Below, in pieces: positions 1 through 6,856 of a stretch of DNA of 56,317 bases (position 1 is its first letter; each line of letters starts with the position of its first letter). A program made the position numbers and the translations under genes. This DNA comes from JBJXHB01 sp046160725 (GTDB taxonomy: Bacteria > Pseudomonadota > Gammaproteobacteria > Burkholderiales > Burkholderiaceae_C). The stretch covers positions 1-56,317 of the forward strand of contig JBJXHB010000200.1 of assembly GCA_046160725.1 (NCBI GenBank), in the 5' to 3' direction. Below the pieces are notes generated by a model that saw only the letters and a list, made by a program, of their open reading frames with translations, made no database searches and was not told the DNA's origin.

Positions 1-228
1 GATCTCGGCCGCCCAGCCGCTGCGACGGCACCGTTGCCGGCGGCCGTGGCGCCCGCGGCGCCGGTGCCGCTGGCCGACCAGATCGCCGCGCTCGAGCGGG
101 CCGCCATTGCCGATGCCCTGCGTCGCACCGGTGGCAACCGGCTGGCGACGGCGCGGCTGCTGGGCATCTCCCGGGCCAGCCTGTATGACAGGCTGGGTCG
201 CTGGCCGGAACTGGCGGCCCAGGGCTGA
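1..228 (+). CDS. C-terminus of a sigma-54-dependent (NtrC-type) activator, 5' truncated by window start
   Basis: Frame 1 is open from the first base and ends at the TGA before 229. After an Ala/Pro-rich linker comes a Fis-type helix-turn-helix of about 40 residues: helix ALERAAIADAL, then the GGNRLATARLLGISRASLYDRL recognition unit (quoted in part: GNRLATARLLGISRASLY). This is the usual DNA-binding end of NtrC/PspF-type activators, whose AAA+ domain would lie upstream of the window. The next 300 bases hold two inverted repeats and a -24/-12 promoter, so it probably activates the following ABC transporter operon. The effector domain is not visible, so the signal is unknown. A stand-alone Fis protein is less likely because the reading frame is already open at the edge. 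Confidence 0.75.
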   Translation, partial: DLGRPAAATAPLPAAVAPAAPVPLADQIAALERAAIADALRRTGGNRLATARLLGISRASLYDRLGRWPELAAQG

Positions 229-323
229 CGCCCATCCCAGTACCGGCAGGGGCGCTCGGTCGGTTTGGCTGCGGAGTTATGAGACGCTTGCCCAGCGATG
301 TCCCTGGACCCATGATGATCGAT

Positions 324-348
324 TTTCAGACAGTCAAATTGTCTGAAA
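324..348. promoter_or_regulatory. Perfect 9-bp inverted repeat, candidate activator binding site (UAS1)
   Basis: Arms TTTCAGACA (324-332) and TGTCTGAAA (340-348) are exact reverse complements separated by 7 bases. The centre is about 130 bases upstream of the predicted sigma-54 start site, a typical enhancer distance for NtrC-type activators. The core half-site TGTCYGA recurs at 372-386. Confidence 0.6.
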
Positions 349-371
349 TTCAATCATCTCGTTTTCAGTAT

Positions 372-386
372 GTCCGAGTTTCGGAC
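372..386. promoter_or_regulatory. Second inverted repeat, candidate activator binding site (UAS2)
   Basis: GTCCGA (372-377) and TCGGAC (381-386) are exact reverse complements around a 3-base centre. The half-site resembles that of the repeat at 324-348 (TGTCCGA versus TGTCTGA), but the two halves face the opposite way. It lies about 85 bases upstream of the predicted transcription start. Confidence 0.45.
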
Positions 387-440
387 GAACTTCTTCAATT
401 GGAGACCGAAACATAGGGTTCTGACGGATCTCATTGGGTG

Positions 441-455
441 GGCATGCGCCTTGCA
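441..455 (+). promoter_or_regulatory. Sigma-54 (-24/-12) promoter candidate
   Basis: GG at 441-442 and GC at 453-454 are exactly 10 bases apart. The context GGCATGCGCCTTGCA matches the RpoN consensus GGCACG-N4-TTGCA at all specified positions except the C after GGCA. It predicts a start near 466, about 60 bases before the ATG at 526, and sits downstream of two inverted repeats and the end of a Fis-type activator gene. Confidence 0.6.
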
Positions 456-525
456 ATCCACCGACCAAAGCCGCGCCGATGCGCGGACGGTTGAACCGCT
501 CCAAACCCAACCCGAGGTTGCCGAC

Positions 526-1728
526 ATGAACCGCCGTCCCTTCACTGTCTCCCTGCTCTGCCTGGCCGCCGGCCTCGCGCTGGCGGCGCCGGCCGCCCAT
601 GCCCAGGGCAAGGGCGATATCCGCATCGCCCACATCCACAGCAAGACCGGTCCGCTGGAAGCCTATGGCAAGCAGACCGCTCTGGGTTTCATGATGGGCC
701 TGGACTACGCCACCGGCGGCACCATGACGGTGGCCGGCCGCAAGCTGGTGGTGATCGAGAAGGACGACCAGGGCAAGCCGGACCTGGGCAAGAGCCTGCT
801 GGCGCAGGCCTACGGTGACGACAAGGTCGACCTGGCGGTCGGCCCCACATCCAGCGGTGTGGCGCTGGCCATGCTGCCGGTGGCCGAGGAGTACAAGAAG
901 CTCCTGCTGGTGGAGCCGGCGGTGGCCGACTCCATCACCGGTGACAAGTGGAACAAGTACATCTTCCGCACCGGCCGCAACAGCTCGCAGGACGCGATCT
1001 CCAATGCCGCGGCGCTGGACAAGGCGGGCGTCACCATTGCCACGCTGGCACAGGATTACGCTTTCGGCCGCGACGGCGTCAAGGCCTTCAAGGAGGCCCT
1101 GAAGACGGCCAAGATCACGCATGAGGAATACCTGCCGATCGCCACCACCGACTTCACGCCGGCGGCCCAGCGCATGATCGACAAGCTCAAGGACCTGCCT
1201 GGGCGCAAGCTGATCTGGATCATCTGGGCCGGCGGCGGCGGCAACCCGTTCAAGATCGCCGACCTGGACTTGAAGCGCTACAACATCGAGATCGCCACCG
1301 GCGGCAACATCCTGCCGGCGATGGTGGCCTACAAGCAGTTCCCGGGCATGGAGGGCGCCACGTACTACTACTTCGGCATGCCCAAGAACCCGGTCAACGA
1401 ATGGCTGGTGGCCAACCACTACTCGCGGTTCAAGAGCCCGCCGGACTTCTTCACCGCCGGCGGCATGAGCGCGGCCATCGCGGTGGTCGAGGCGCTGAAG
1501 AAGACCGCCGGTGACACCAACACCAACAAGCTGATCTCGACCATGGAGGGCATGAGCTTCATGACCCCCAAGGGCAAGATGACCTTCCGCCAGGAAGACC
1601 ACCAGGCGATGCAGGACATGTACCACTTCCGCATCAAGGTCGACCCGGCCTTCGCTTGGGGCGTGCCGGAGCTGGTGCGGGAGATCAAGGCGGAGGAGAT
1701 GAACATCCCGATCCGCAACCGGCGCTGA
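526..1728 (+). CDS. ABC transporter periplasmic substrate-binding protein, branched-chain amino acid (LivK) family
   Basis: A 400-residue exported binding protein that should deliver a small organic ligand to the LivG/F/H/M-type importer encoded downstream. Residues 1-26 are a Sec signal peptide (Arg-Arg, hydrophobic core, AHA cleavage site). The mature start IRIAHIHSKTGPLEAYG is typical of the Leu/Ile/Val-binding family, as is the later ATTDFTPAAQRM segment. The ATG at 526 is chosen over the longer frame from 370 because it gives the signal peptide and has GAGG eight bases upstream. It is the first gene after the sigma-54-like promoter and is followed by a G+C-rich palindromic element before livG. 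Family members also bind aromatic acids, amides or short-chain acids, so the ligand cannot be assigned. Confidence 0.85.
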   Translation: MNRRPFTVSLLCLAAGLALAAPAAHAQGKGDIRIAHIHSKTGPLEAYGKQTALGFMMGLDYATGGTMTVAGRKLVVIEKDDQGKPDLGKSLLAQAYGDDKVDLAVGPTSSGVALAMLPVAEEYKKLLLVEPAVADSITGDKWNKYIFRTGRNSSQDAISNAAALDKAGVTIATLAQDYAFGRDGVKAFKEALKTAKITHEEYLPIATTDFTPAAQRMIDKLKDLPGRKLIWIIWAGGGGNPFKIADLDLKRYNIEIATGGNILPAMVAYKQFPGMEGATYYYFGMPKNPVNEWLVANHYSRFKSPPDFFTAGGMSAAIAVVEALKKTAGDTNTNKLISTMEGMSFMTPKGKMTFRQEDHQAMQDMYHFRIKVDPAFAWGVPELVREIKAEEMNIPIRNRR

Positions 1729-1736
1729 CAAGGCCC

Positions 1737-1800
1737 ACCCCCGAGGCGGCTTCACGCCGCCTCCCCCTCAAGGGGGCGGCGCCAGCGGCCCGGCAAAGCC
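1737..1800. repeat. G+C-rich palindromic intergenic element
   Basis: An 8-bp perfect stem GAGGCGGC/GCCGCCTC (1743-1750 and 1756-1763, loop TTCAC) is followed by CCCCCTCAAGGGGG, also self-complementary, and a CCGGC/GCCGG pair. It lies between the binding-protein gene and livG. The composition resembles palindromic intergenic sequences I recall as dispersed in Burkholderiales genomes, but no second full copy exists in this window. A hairpin here could lower expression of the ATPase genes relative to the binding protein. Confidence 0.5.
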
Positions 1801-1845
1801 GGTTCCGCGGCACCTGCTGGGCTACACACCCGCGCCTGCATTGCC

Positions 1846-2610
1846 GTGCTCGAAACCCGCGATCTCACCATCCGCTTTGGCGGCCACGTGGCGGTCGATC
1901 ACGTGTCGTGCGCATTCGAGCCCGGCACGCTGACCGCCATCGTCGGGCCCAACGGCGCGGGCAAGACGACCTACTTCAACCTGATCTCCGGCCAGCTGCC
2001 GGCCAGCGAGGGGCGGGTGCTGCTGGACGGCGAGGACCTGACCGGCCTGCCCGCGCCGCTGCGCACGCGGCGTGGCCTGGGCCGGGCCTTCCAGCTGACC
2101 CAGCTGTTCCCTAACCTGACGGTCCAGGAGAACGTGCGGCTGGCGGTGCAGGCGCGCGAGGCCGGCCGCGGCCGTGGCGGGCTGGAGCTGTGGCGGATCT
2201 GGAGCGACCGCAGCGAGTGGACGGGCGAGGCGCGCGAGATCCTGGACCAGGTCAAGCTGGCCGACAAGGCTGCCGCCGTGGCGGCCAGCTTGCCCCATGG
2301 TGACCAGCGCAAGCTGGAGGTGGCGCTGCTGATGGCGCTGGACCCCAAGGTCTACATGTTCGACGAACCCACGGCCGGCATGAGCGTGGACGAGGTGCCG
2401 GTGGTGCTGGACCTGATCCGGGCGCTGAAGACCCGGCGCGACCGCACCATCCTGCTGGTGGAACACAAGATGGACGTGGTGCGCGAGCTGTCCGACCGCA
2501 TCGTGGTGCTGCACAACGGCGCCCTGGTGGCCGACGGCGAGCCGGCCGCGGTGATCGCCTCGCCGGTGGTGCAGAGCGCCTATCTCGGCCTGGCTGTGGA
2601 GCCGGCATGA
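1846..2610 (+). CDS. livG: ABC transporter ATPase, LivG family
   Basis: A 254-residue cytoplasmic ATPase, one of the two nucleotide-binding subunits of the importer. Walker A is GPNGAGKTT at residues 34-42. The degenerate signature LPHGDQ (149-154) is typical of LivG, and Walker B leads into DEP at 173-175. The switch histidine is in LLVEHKMD. The GTG at 1846 is the only sensible start, but no good Shine-Dalgarno precedes it, so translation may depend on the upstream message. Its stop overlaps the start of livF by four bases (ATGA). The ATPases precede the permeases here. Confidence 0.9.
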   Translation: MLETRDLTIRFGGHVAVDHVSCAFEPGTLTAIVGPNGAGKTTYFNLISGQLPASEGRVLLDGEDLTGLPAPLRTRRGLGRAFQLTQLFPNLTVQENVRLAVQAREAGRGRGGLELWRIWSDRSEWTGEAREILDQVKLADKAAAVAASLPHGDQRKLEVALLMALDPKVYMFDEPTAGMSVDEVPVVLDLIRALKTRRDRTILLVEHKMDVVRELSDRIVVLHNGALVADGEPAAVIASPVVQSAYLGLAVEPA

Positions 2611-3347
2611 CAAGTGGCAACCTGCTGGAGCTGCGCGGCGTGCACACGCACATCGGGGCTTATCACATCCTGCACGGCGTGGACCTGGCGGTGCCGCAGG
2701 GGCAGGTGACGATGCTGCTGGGCCGCAACGGTGCCGGCAAGACGACCACCCTGCGCACCATCATGGGCCTGTGGCCGGCGTCACGCGGCGAGATCCTGCT
2801 GCGCGGCCAGCCGTTGCACGGCCGGGCCACGCCCGACATCGCGGCCGAGGGCGTGTCCTACGTGCCGGAGAACATGGGCATCTTCACCGACCTGACGGTG
2901 CAGGAGAACCTGGTGCTGGCGGCGCGTGCCGCGCGCCACGCTGGCGAGCTGGACCGGGCGCGGCTGGACTGGATCTTCGGCCTGTTCCCGGCGCTGCGGA
3001 AGTTCTGGCTCTTCCCGGCGGGCAAGTGGTCTGGCGGACAGAAGCAGATGCTCGCCGTGGCGCGCGCCATCATCGAGCCGCGTGCCCTGCTGCTGATCGA
3101 CGAGCCCAGCAAGGGCCTGGCCCCGGCGATCATCCAGAACCTGATTTCGGCCCTGGCCGAGCTGAAGCGCCAGCAGGCCACGATCGTGCTGGTGGAGCAG
3201 AACTTCCACATGGCCCGCGTCCTGGGCGACCAGGTCGCGGTGATGGACAACGGCGTGGTCGTGCACCGCGGCAGCATGCCGGCGCTGGCGGACGACCCGG
3301 CGCTGCAGGCGCGGCTGCTGGGGCTGTCTTTGGGGGCGGTTGCATGA
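2607..3347 (+). CDS. livF: ABC transporter ATPase, LivF family
   Basis: The second ATPase of the importer, 246 residues. Walker A is GRNGAGKTT (39-47), the signature is WSGGQ (141-145), Walker B ends IDEP with Asp165, and the H-loop region is unusual in reading LVEQNF, as is normal for LivF. The stretch YVPENMGIFTDLTVQENL also marks this subfamily. Both ends overlap the neighbouring genes by four bases, so livG-livF-livH are translationally coupled. LivG and LivF are known to form a heterodimer under the two permeases. Confidence 0.9.
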   Translation: MTSGNLLELRGVHTHIGAYHILHGVDLAVPQGQVTMLLGRNGAGKTTTLRTIMGLWPASRGEILLRGQPLHGRATPDIAAEGVSYVPENMGIFTDLTVQENLVLAARAARHAGELDRARLDWIFGLFPALRKFWLFPAGKWSGGQKQMLAVARAIIEPRALLLIDEPSKGLAPAIIQNLISALAELKRQQATIVLVEQNFHMARVLGDQVAVMDNGVVVHRGSMPALADDPALQARLLGLSLGAVA

Positions 3348-4378
3348 GCGGTACGACGCCTGTCACCGGTCCCGTGGCCGACGCTGTCGATGCGGCGGTG
3401 CCGCGCACGCGGTTCGACTGGACGCCGCTGGCGCTGGTGGCGGCCCTGATGTTGGTGGCCCTGCCCGCGGTCGGCTCGCCCAGCACCTGGCTGACGCTCA
3501 CCGTGGCCGGCATCGCGATGGGCATGATCATCTTCATCGTCGCCTCCGGCCTGACCCTGGTCTTCGGCCTGATGGACGTGCTCAATTTCGGCCACGGGGT
3601 GTTCATCGCGCTCGGTGCCTTCGTCGCCACCTCGGTGATGTCGGCGCTGGTGCCTTGGGCCGGCGAGGTGGCCGCGCTGCAGCTGGCGGCGGTGTTCGCG
3701 GCCATGCTGGTGGCCATGGTGGCGGCTGCGGCGGTGGGCCTGGCCTTCGAGCGCGTGATCGTGCGGCCGGTCTATGGACTGCACCTGAAGCAGATCCTGA
3801 TCACCATGGGCGGCATGATCGTCGGCGAGGAGATCATCAAGGTGATCTGGGGCCCGCAGCAGATACCGCTGCCGCTGCCGTCAGCGCTACGAGGCGCCTT
3901 CCTGATCGGCGACGCCGCGGTCGAGAAGTACCGGGTGCTGGCGGCCCTGATCGGCGCCCTGGTGTTCATCGCGCTGGCCTTCACGCTCAACCGGACCAAG
4001 ATCGGCCTGCTGATCCGGGCCGGCGTGCAGGACCGCGAGATGGTGGAGAGCCTGGGCTACCGGATCCGCCGGCTGTTCGTCGGCGTGTTCGTGGCCGGCT
4101 CGGCGCTGGCCGGGCTGGGCGGCGTGATGTGGGGCCTGTATCAGCAGAACGTGGTGGCGCAGATCGGCGGCCAGGTCAATGTGCTGATCTTCATCGTCAT
4201 CATCATCGGCGGGCTGGGCTCGACGCTGGGCTGCTTCGTCGGCGCGGTGCTGGTCGGCCTGATGGCCAACTACACCGGGTTCCTGGCGCCGAAAGTGGCC
4301 CTGTTCTCGACCATCGGCCTGATGGTGGCGGTGCTGATGTGGCGCCCGAAGGGGCTGTACCCGGTGACCAATCGATGA
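3344..4378 (+). CDS. livH: ABC transporter inner-membrane permease, LivH family
   Basis: A 344-residue polytopic membrane protein with about eight hydrophobic segments. The FGLMDVLNFGHG motif after the second segment and the cytoplasmic loop RAGVQDREMVESLGY are hallmarks of LivH-type permeases and contact the ATPases. The frame is open much further upstream, but the ATG at 3344 in an ATGA overlap with livF is the clear start. A 25-residue hydrophilic N-terminus precedes the first membrane segment. It pairs with the LivM-type permease 40 bases downstream. Confidence 0.9.
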   Translation: MSGTTPVTGPVADAVDAAVPRTRFDWTPLALVAALMLVALPAVGSPSTWLTLTVAGIAMGMIIFIVASGLTLVFGLMDVLNFGHGVFIALGAFVATSVMSALVPWAGEVAALQLAAVFAAMLVAMVAAAAVGLAFERVIVRPVYGLHLKQILITMGGMIVGEEIIKVIWGPQQIPLPLPSALRGAFLIGDAAVEKYRVLAALIGALVFIALAFTLNRTKIGLLIRAGVQDREMVESLGYRIRRLFVGVFVAGSALAGLGGVMWGLYQQNVVAQIGGQVNVLIFIVIIIGGLGSTLGCFVGAVLVGLMANYTGFLAPKVALFSTIGLMVAVLMWRPKGLYPVTNR

Positions 4379-4418
4379 CACGGCCCGCCTTGCCCAACAG
4401 CGCTGCAAGGGAGCCCGC

Positions 4419-5498
4419 ATGCTGAGCCGGCTGCTGTCCCACGACCTGCCGCGCAGCCGCGCCCTGGCCCTCGTGCTGGTGCTGGTGGTGCTGGCACTGG
4501 CGCTGGCGCCGTTTCTCTTCCCCGGCAGCAAGGCCCTGGCGGCGGCCGCCAAGATGCTGGTGTTCATCGTGCTGGTGGCCAGCTACGACCTGTTGCTGGG
4601 CTACACCGGCATCGTCAGCTTTGCGCACACCATGTTCTTCGGCATCGGCGCCTATGGCGTGGCCATCGCCAGCAGCCGCATGGGGCCGGGCTGGGATGCG
4701 GTCGGCGTGGGCCTGCTGGGCGCCCTGGCCGTGTCGCTGGTGCTGTCGCTGGTGATCGGGCTGTTCTCGCTGCGGGTCAAGGCCATCTTCTACGCCATGA
4801 TCACCCTGGCCGTGGCGTCGGCCTTCCAGACCCTGGCGTCGCAGCTCAGCGAGCTGACCGGTGGTGAGGACGGGCTGTCGTTCAAGAACCCGGCGGTGCT
4901 GAGCCCCTCCTGGGAGCCGTTCGAGCAGCCCTTCCTCGGCGTCGCCATCGACGGCAAGATCGCCGTGTATTACCTGCTGTTCGTGGCCGCGGCGGTGCTG
5001 TTCCTTGCCCTGCTGCGGATCGTCAACTCGCCCTTCGGCCGGGTGCTGCAGGCGATCCGCGAAAACGACTTCCGGGCCGAGGCCATCGGTTTCCGGACGG
5101 TGGTCTACCGTACCCTGTCCAATGTGCTGGCCGCGCTGTTTGCCACCGCTGCCGGAGCCCTGCTGGCACTGTGGCTGCGCTACACCGGGCCCGACACCAC
5201 GCTCAGCTTCGAGATCATGCTGGACATCCTGCTGATCGTGGTGATCGGCGGCATGGGCACGATGTACGGCGCGATCATCGGATCGGTGCTGTTCGTGCTG
5301 GCGCAGAACTACCTGCAGGACGTGCTCAAGCTCGGCGCCACGGCGCTGGAGGGCGTGCCGGTGCTGTCGGCCATCGTGACGCCGGACCGTTGGCTGCTGT
5401 GGCTGGGCCTGTTGTTTGTGCTGTCGGTTTACCACTTTCCCACCGGCGTCGTCGGCCGGCTGCGGCTGGCGGCGTTGAAGAAGGCGGGCGCGTCGTGA
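4419..5498 (+). CDS. livM: ABC transporter inner-membrane permease, LivM family
   Basis: A 359-residue permease with roughly nine or ten hydrophobic segments. It carries the family motifs YDLLLGYTGIVSFAHTMFFGIGAYG (positions about 49-73, given in part) and the loop LQAIRENDFRAEAIGF. AAGGGAG at 4406-4412 gives a good ribosome-binding site five to six bases before the ATG. The stop overlaps the GTG start of the hydrolase gene (GTGA). It completes the SBP-G-F-H-M transporter set. Confidence 0.9.
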   Translation: MLSRLLSHDLPRSRALALVLVLVVLALALAPFLFPGSKALAAAAKMLVFIVLVASYDLLLGYTGIVSFAHTMFFGIGAYGVAIASSRMGPGWDAVGVGLLGALAVSLVLSLVIGLFSLRVKAIFYAMITLAVASAFQTLASQLSELTGGEDGLSFKNPAVLSPSWEPFEQPFLGVAIDGKIAVYYLLFVAAAVLFLALLRIVNSPFGRVLQAIRENDFRAEAIGFRTVVYRTLSNVLAALFATAAGALLALWLRYTGPDTTLSFEIMLDILLIVVIGGMGTMYGAIIGSVLFVLAQNYLQDVLKLGATALEGVPVLSAIVTPDRWLLWLGLLFVLSVYHFPTGVVGRLRLAALKKAGAS

Positions 5499-6343
5499 GC
5501 CCGCCCTCCATGCGGTCGCACTACCGGACCTGCGCCGGGCGCGAGATCCACTACACCGAATGGGGCGATCCCTCGGCCGAGGTGGTGGTGGCCTGGCACG
5601 GCCTGGCCCGCACCGGCCGCGACATGGACGACATGGCCGCCAACCTGGCCGGCCGCTGGCGCGTCATATGCCCCGACACCATCGGGCGCGGACTCTCGCA
5701 GTGGAGCCCGGATCCCGACGCCGAGTACTGCCTGGCGTTCTACACCCGCATGGCCGTGGATCTGCTCGACCAGCTCGGCATCGCGCAGTGCCATTGGCTG
5801 GGGACGTCCATGGGCGGGGCGATCGGCCTGCACGCAGCCGCATCGACGCTGCGCAGCCGCATCCGCCGCCTGGTGCTCAATGACATAGGCCCGGAGCTGG
5901 CCGCGCCGGCGGTGGAGCGCATCCGCAGCTATGCGGGCATGCCGGCGGCTTTCGACACGGTCGGGGAGCTGGAGACGTACTTCCGCACCATCTACCGGCC
6001 TTATGGCTGGTTGAGCGACGACCAGTGGCGCCGCCTGACCGAGACCAGCGTCCGCCGGCTGGCCGACGGGCGCGTGACGCCGCACTACGACCCGGCCATG
6101 GTGCGCCAGTTCGTCGTCCATCCGCGGGACTACGACCAGTGGCCGGCCTGGGACGCACTGGACCTGCCGGTGCTGGCCCTTCGCGGCGAGCACTCCGACC
6201 TGCTGCTGCCGGAGGTCGCCGAGGCCATGCGTACCCGCGGCCCGCGTGCGGTGGTGGCCACGATCCCGGGTTGCGGCCATGCACCGGCGCTGAACACGCC
6301 TGCGCAGTTCGCGCTGGTCGAGCGCTTTCTCGCCGGCGCCTGA
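5495..6343 (+). CDS. Alpha/beta-hydrolase fold protein
   Basis: A 282-residue cytoplasmic serine hydrolase. The catalytic triad is readable: Ser105 in the nucleophile elbow GTSMGG, Asp235 in LRGEHSD and His262 in GCGHAP. An HG motif (WHGLART) follows strand 3 and supplies the oxyanion hole. The GTG start in a GTGA overlap couples it to livM; ATG 5510 is an alternative five codons later. The coupling suggests it cleaves the imported compound (ester, lactone or C-C bond), but the substrate cannot be told from the sequence. The closest familiar relatives are 3-oxoadipate enol-lactonase or MhpC-like hydrolases. Confidence 0.8.
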   Translation: MSPPSMRSHYRTCAGREIHYTEWGDPSAEVVVAWHGLARTGRDMDDMAANLAGRWRVICPDTIGRGLSQWSPDPDAEYCLAFYTRMAVDLLDQLGIAQCHWLGTSMGGAIGLHAAASTLRSRIRRLVLNDIGPELAAPAVERIRSYAGMPAAFDTVGELETYFRTIYRPYGWLSDDQWRRLTETSVRRLADGRVTPHYDPAMVRQFVVHPRDYDQWPAWDALDLPVLALRGEHSDLLLPEVAEAMRTRGPRAVVATIPGCGHAPALNTPAQFALVERFLAGA

Positions 6344-6543
6344 ACGCCTTGCCCCGGAACGGGGCCGGTGCCGTGCGGATTTCACTGCGCGGGCGTGCGG
6401 GTCGCGCGCCTGCAATCCGACGTTACAGATCACCGACAACGGTTGCAGGCTGGCGCCCTAGGATGCCTTCATCCGACGCCGCGACGGGATCGCGGCAACC
6501 ACAGGAGGGGTGATCCCTCAGGACGATCCAGACGGAGTTGCGC

Positions 6544-6804
6544 ATGAGCACCCTGCTTCTCATCTTCTACAGCGGCGTCGCCGCCATGATCCTGGCCAGC
6601 CTGGCCGGGGCGGTACGCAGTGTTTCGATGCGCCCGATCTGGGCCACCGCCGGCGCCGCCAATATCGGTGCGCCGCGTCTGGCGGTCGTCGAGACCGTGG
6701 ATCGTCGCCAAAACCAGCTGCCCTTCGTCGGGCAGGACCGCCGCACAGCCAACCAGGGCTCGGGCGAGTCGCAAGAGCGCCGGACCGCCGTGGCGGGCGG
6801 CTGA
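6544..6804 (+). CDS. Small hypothetical protein with one N-terminal membrane segment
   Basis: An 86-residue frame whose residues 3-26 are hydrophobic (STLLLIFYSGVAAMILASLA), followed by a polar tail rich in Arg, Gln and Ser. CGGAG (6533-6537) lies six bases before the ATG, and 77 bases upstream is CCCTAGGATGC, which recurs before the gene at 13886-14470. I do not recognise the family. It ends 52 bases before the convergent binding-protein gene, with a G+C-rich hairpin between. It could be a spurious frame, but the ribosome-binding site and hydrophobic start favour a real gene. Confidence 0.45.
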   Translation: MSTLLLIFYSGVAAMILASLAGAVRSVSMRPIWATAGAANIGAPRLAVVETVDRRQNQLPFVGQDRRTANQGSGESQERRTAVAGG

Positions 6805-6824
6805 GGCTCCTGCGCCGGCCGCTC

Positions 6825-6844
6825 GGCCGCCCTCAGGGGCGGCC
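6825..6844. terminator. G+C-rich hairpin between convergent genes
   Basis: GGCCGCCC (6825-6832) and GGGCGGCC (6837-6844) form a perfect 8-bp stem with a TCAG loop. No T-tract follows on either strand, so it may act as a weak bidirectional terminator or only as an mRNA end-stabiliser. Confidence 0.35.
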
Positions 6845-6856
6845 TCACGCGCGGGC

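Larger units (their letters stand above)
229..525. other. Regulatory intergenic region upstream of the ABC operon
   Basis: No convincing gene lies in these 297 bases. They carry two inverted repeats (324-348 and 372-386), a sigma-54-like -24/-12 element (441-455) and a 5' leader of roughly 60 bases ending in GAGG (514-517) eight bases before the ATG at 526. An in-frame upstream extension of the next gene from 370 is possible but would bury its signal peptide. Confidence 0.7.

Noticed and set aside
334..1755. 473-codon open frame on the minus strand opposite the first binding protein
   Set aside because: It is the antisense shadow of a clear, signal-peptide-bearing gene. Its His/Arg/Gly-rich composition is typical of reverse frames in G+C-rich DNA.
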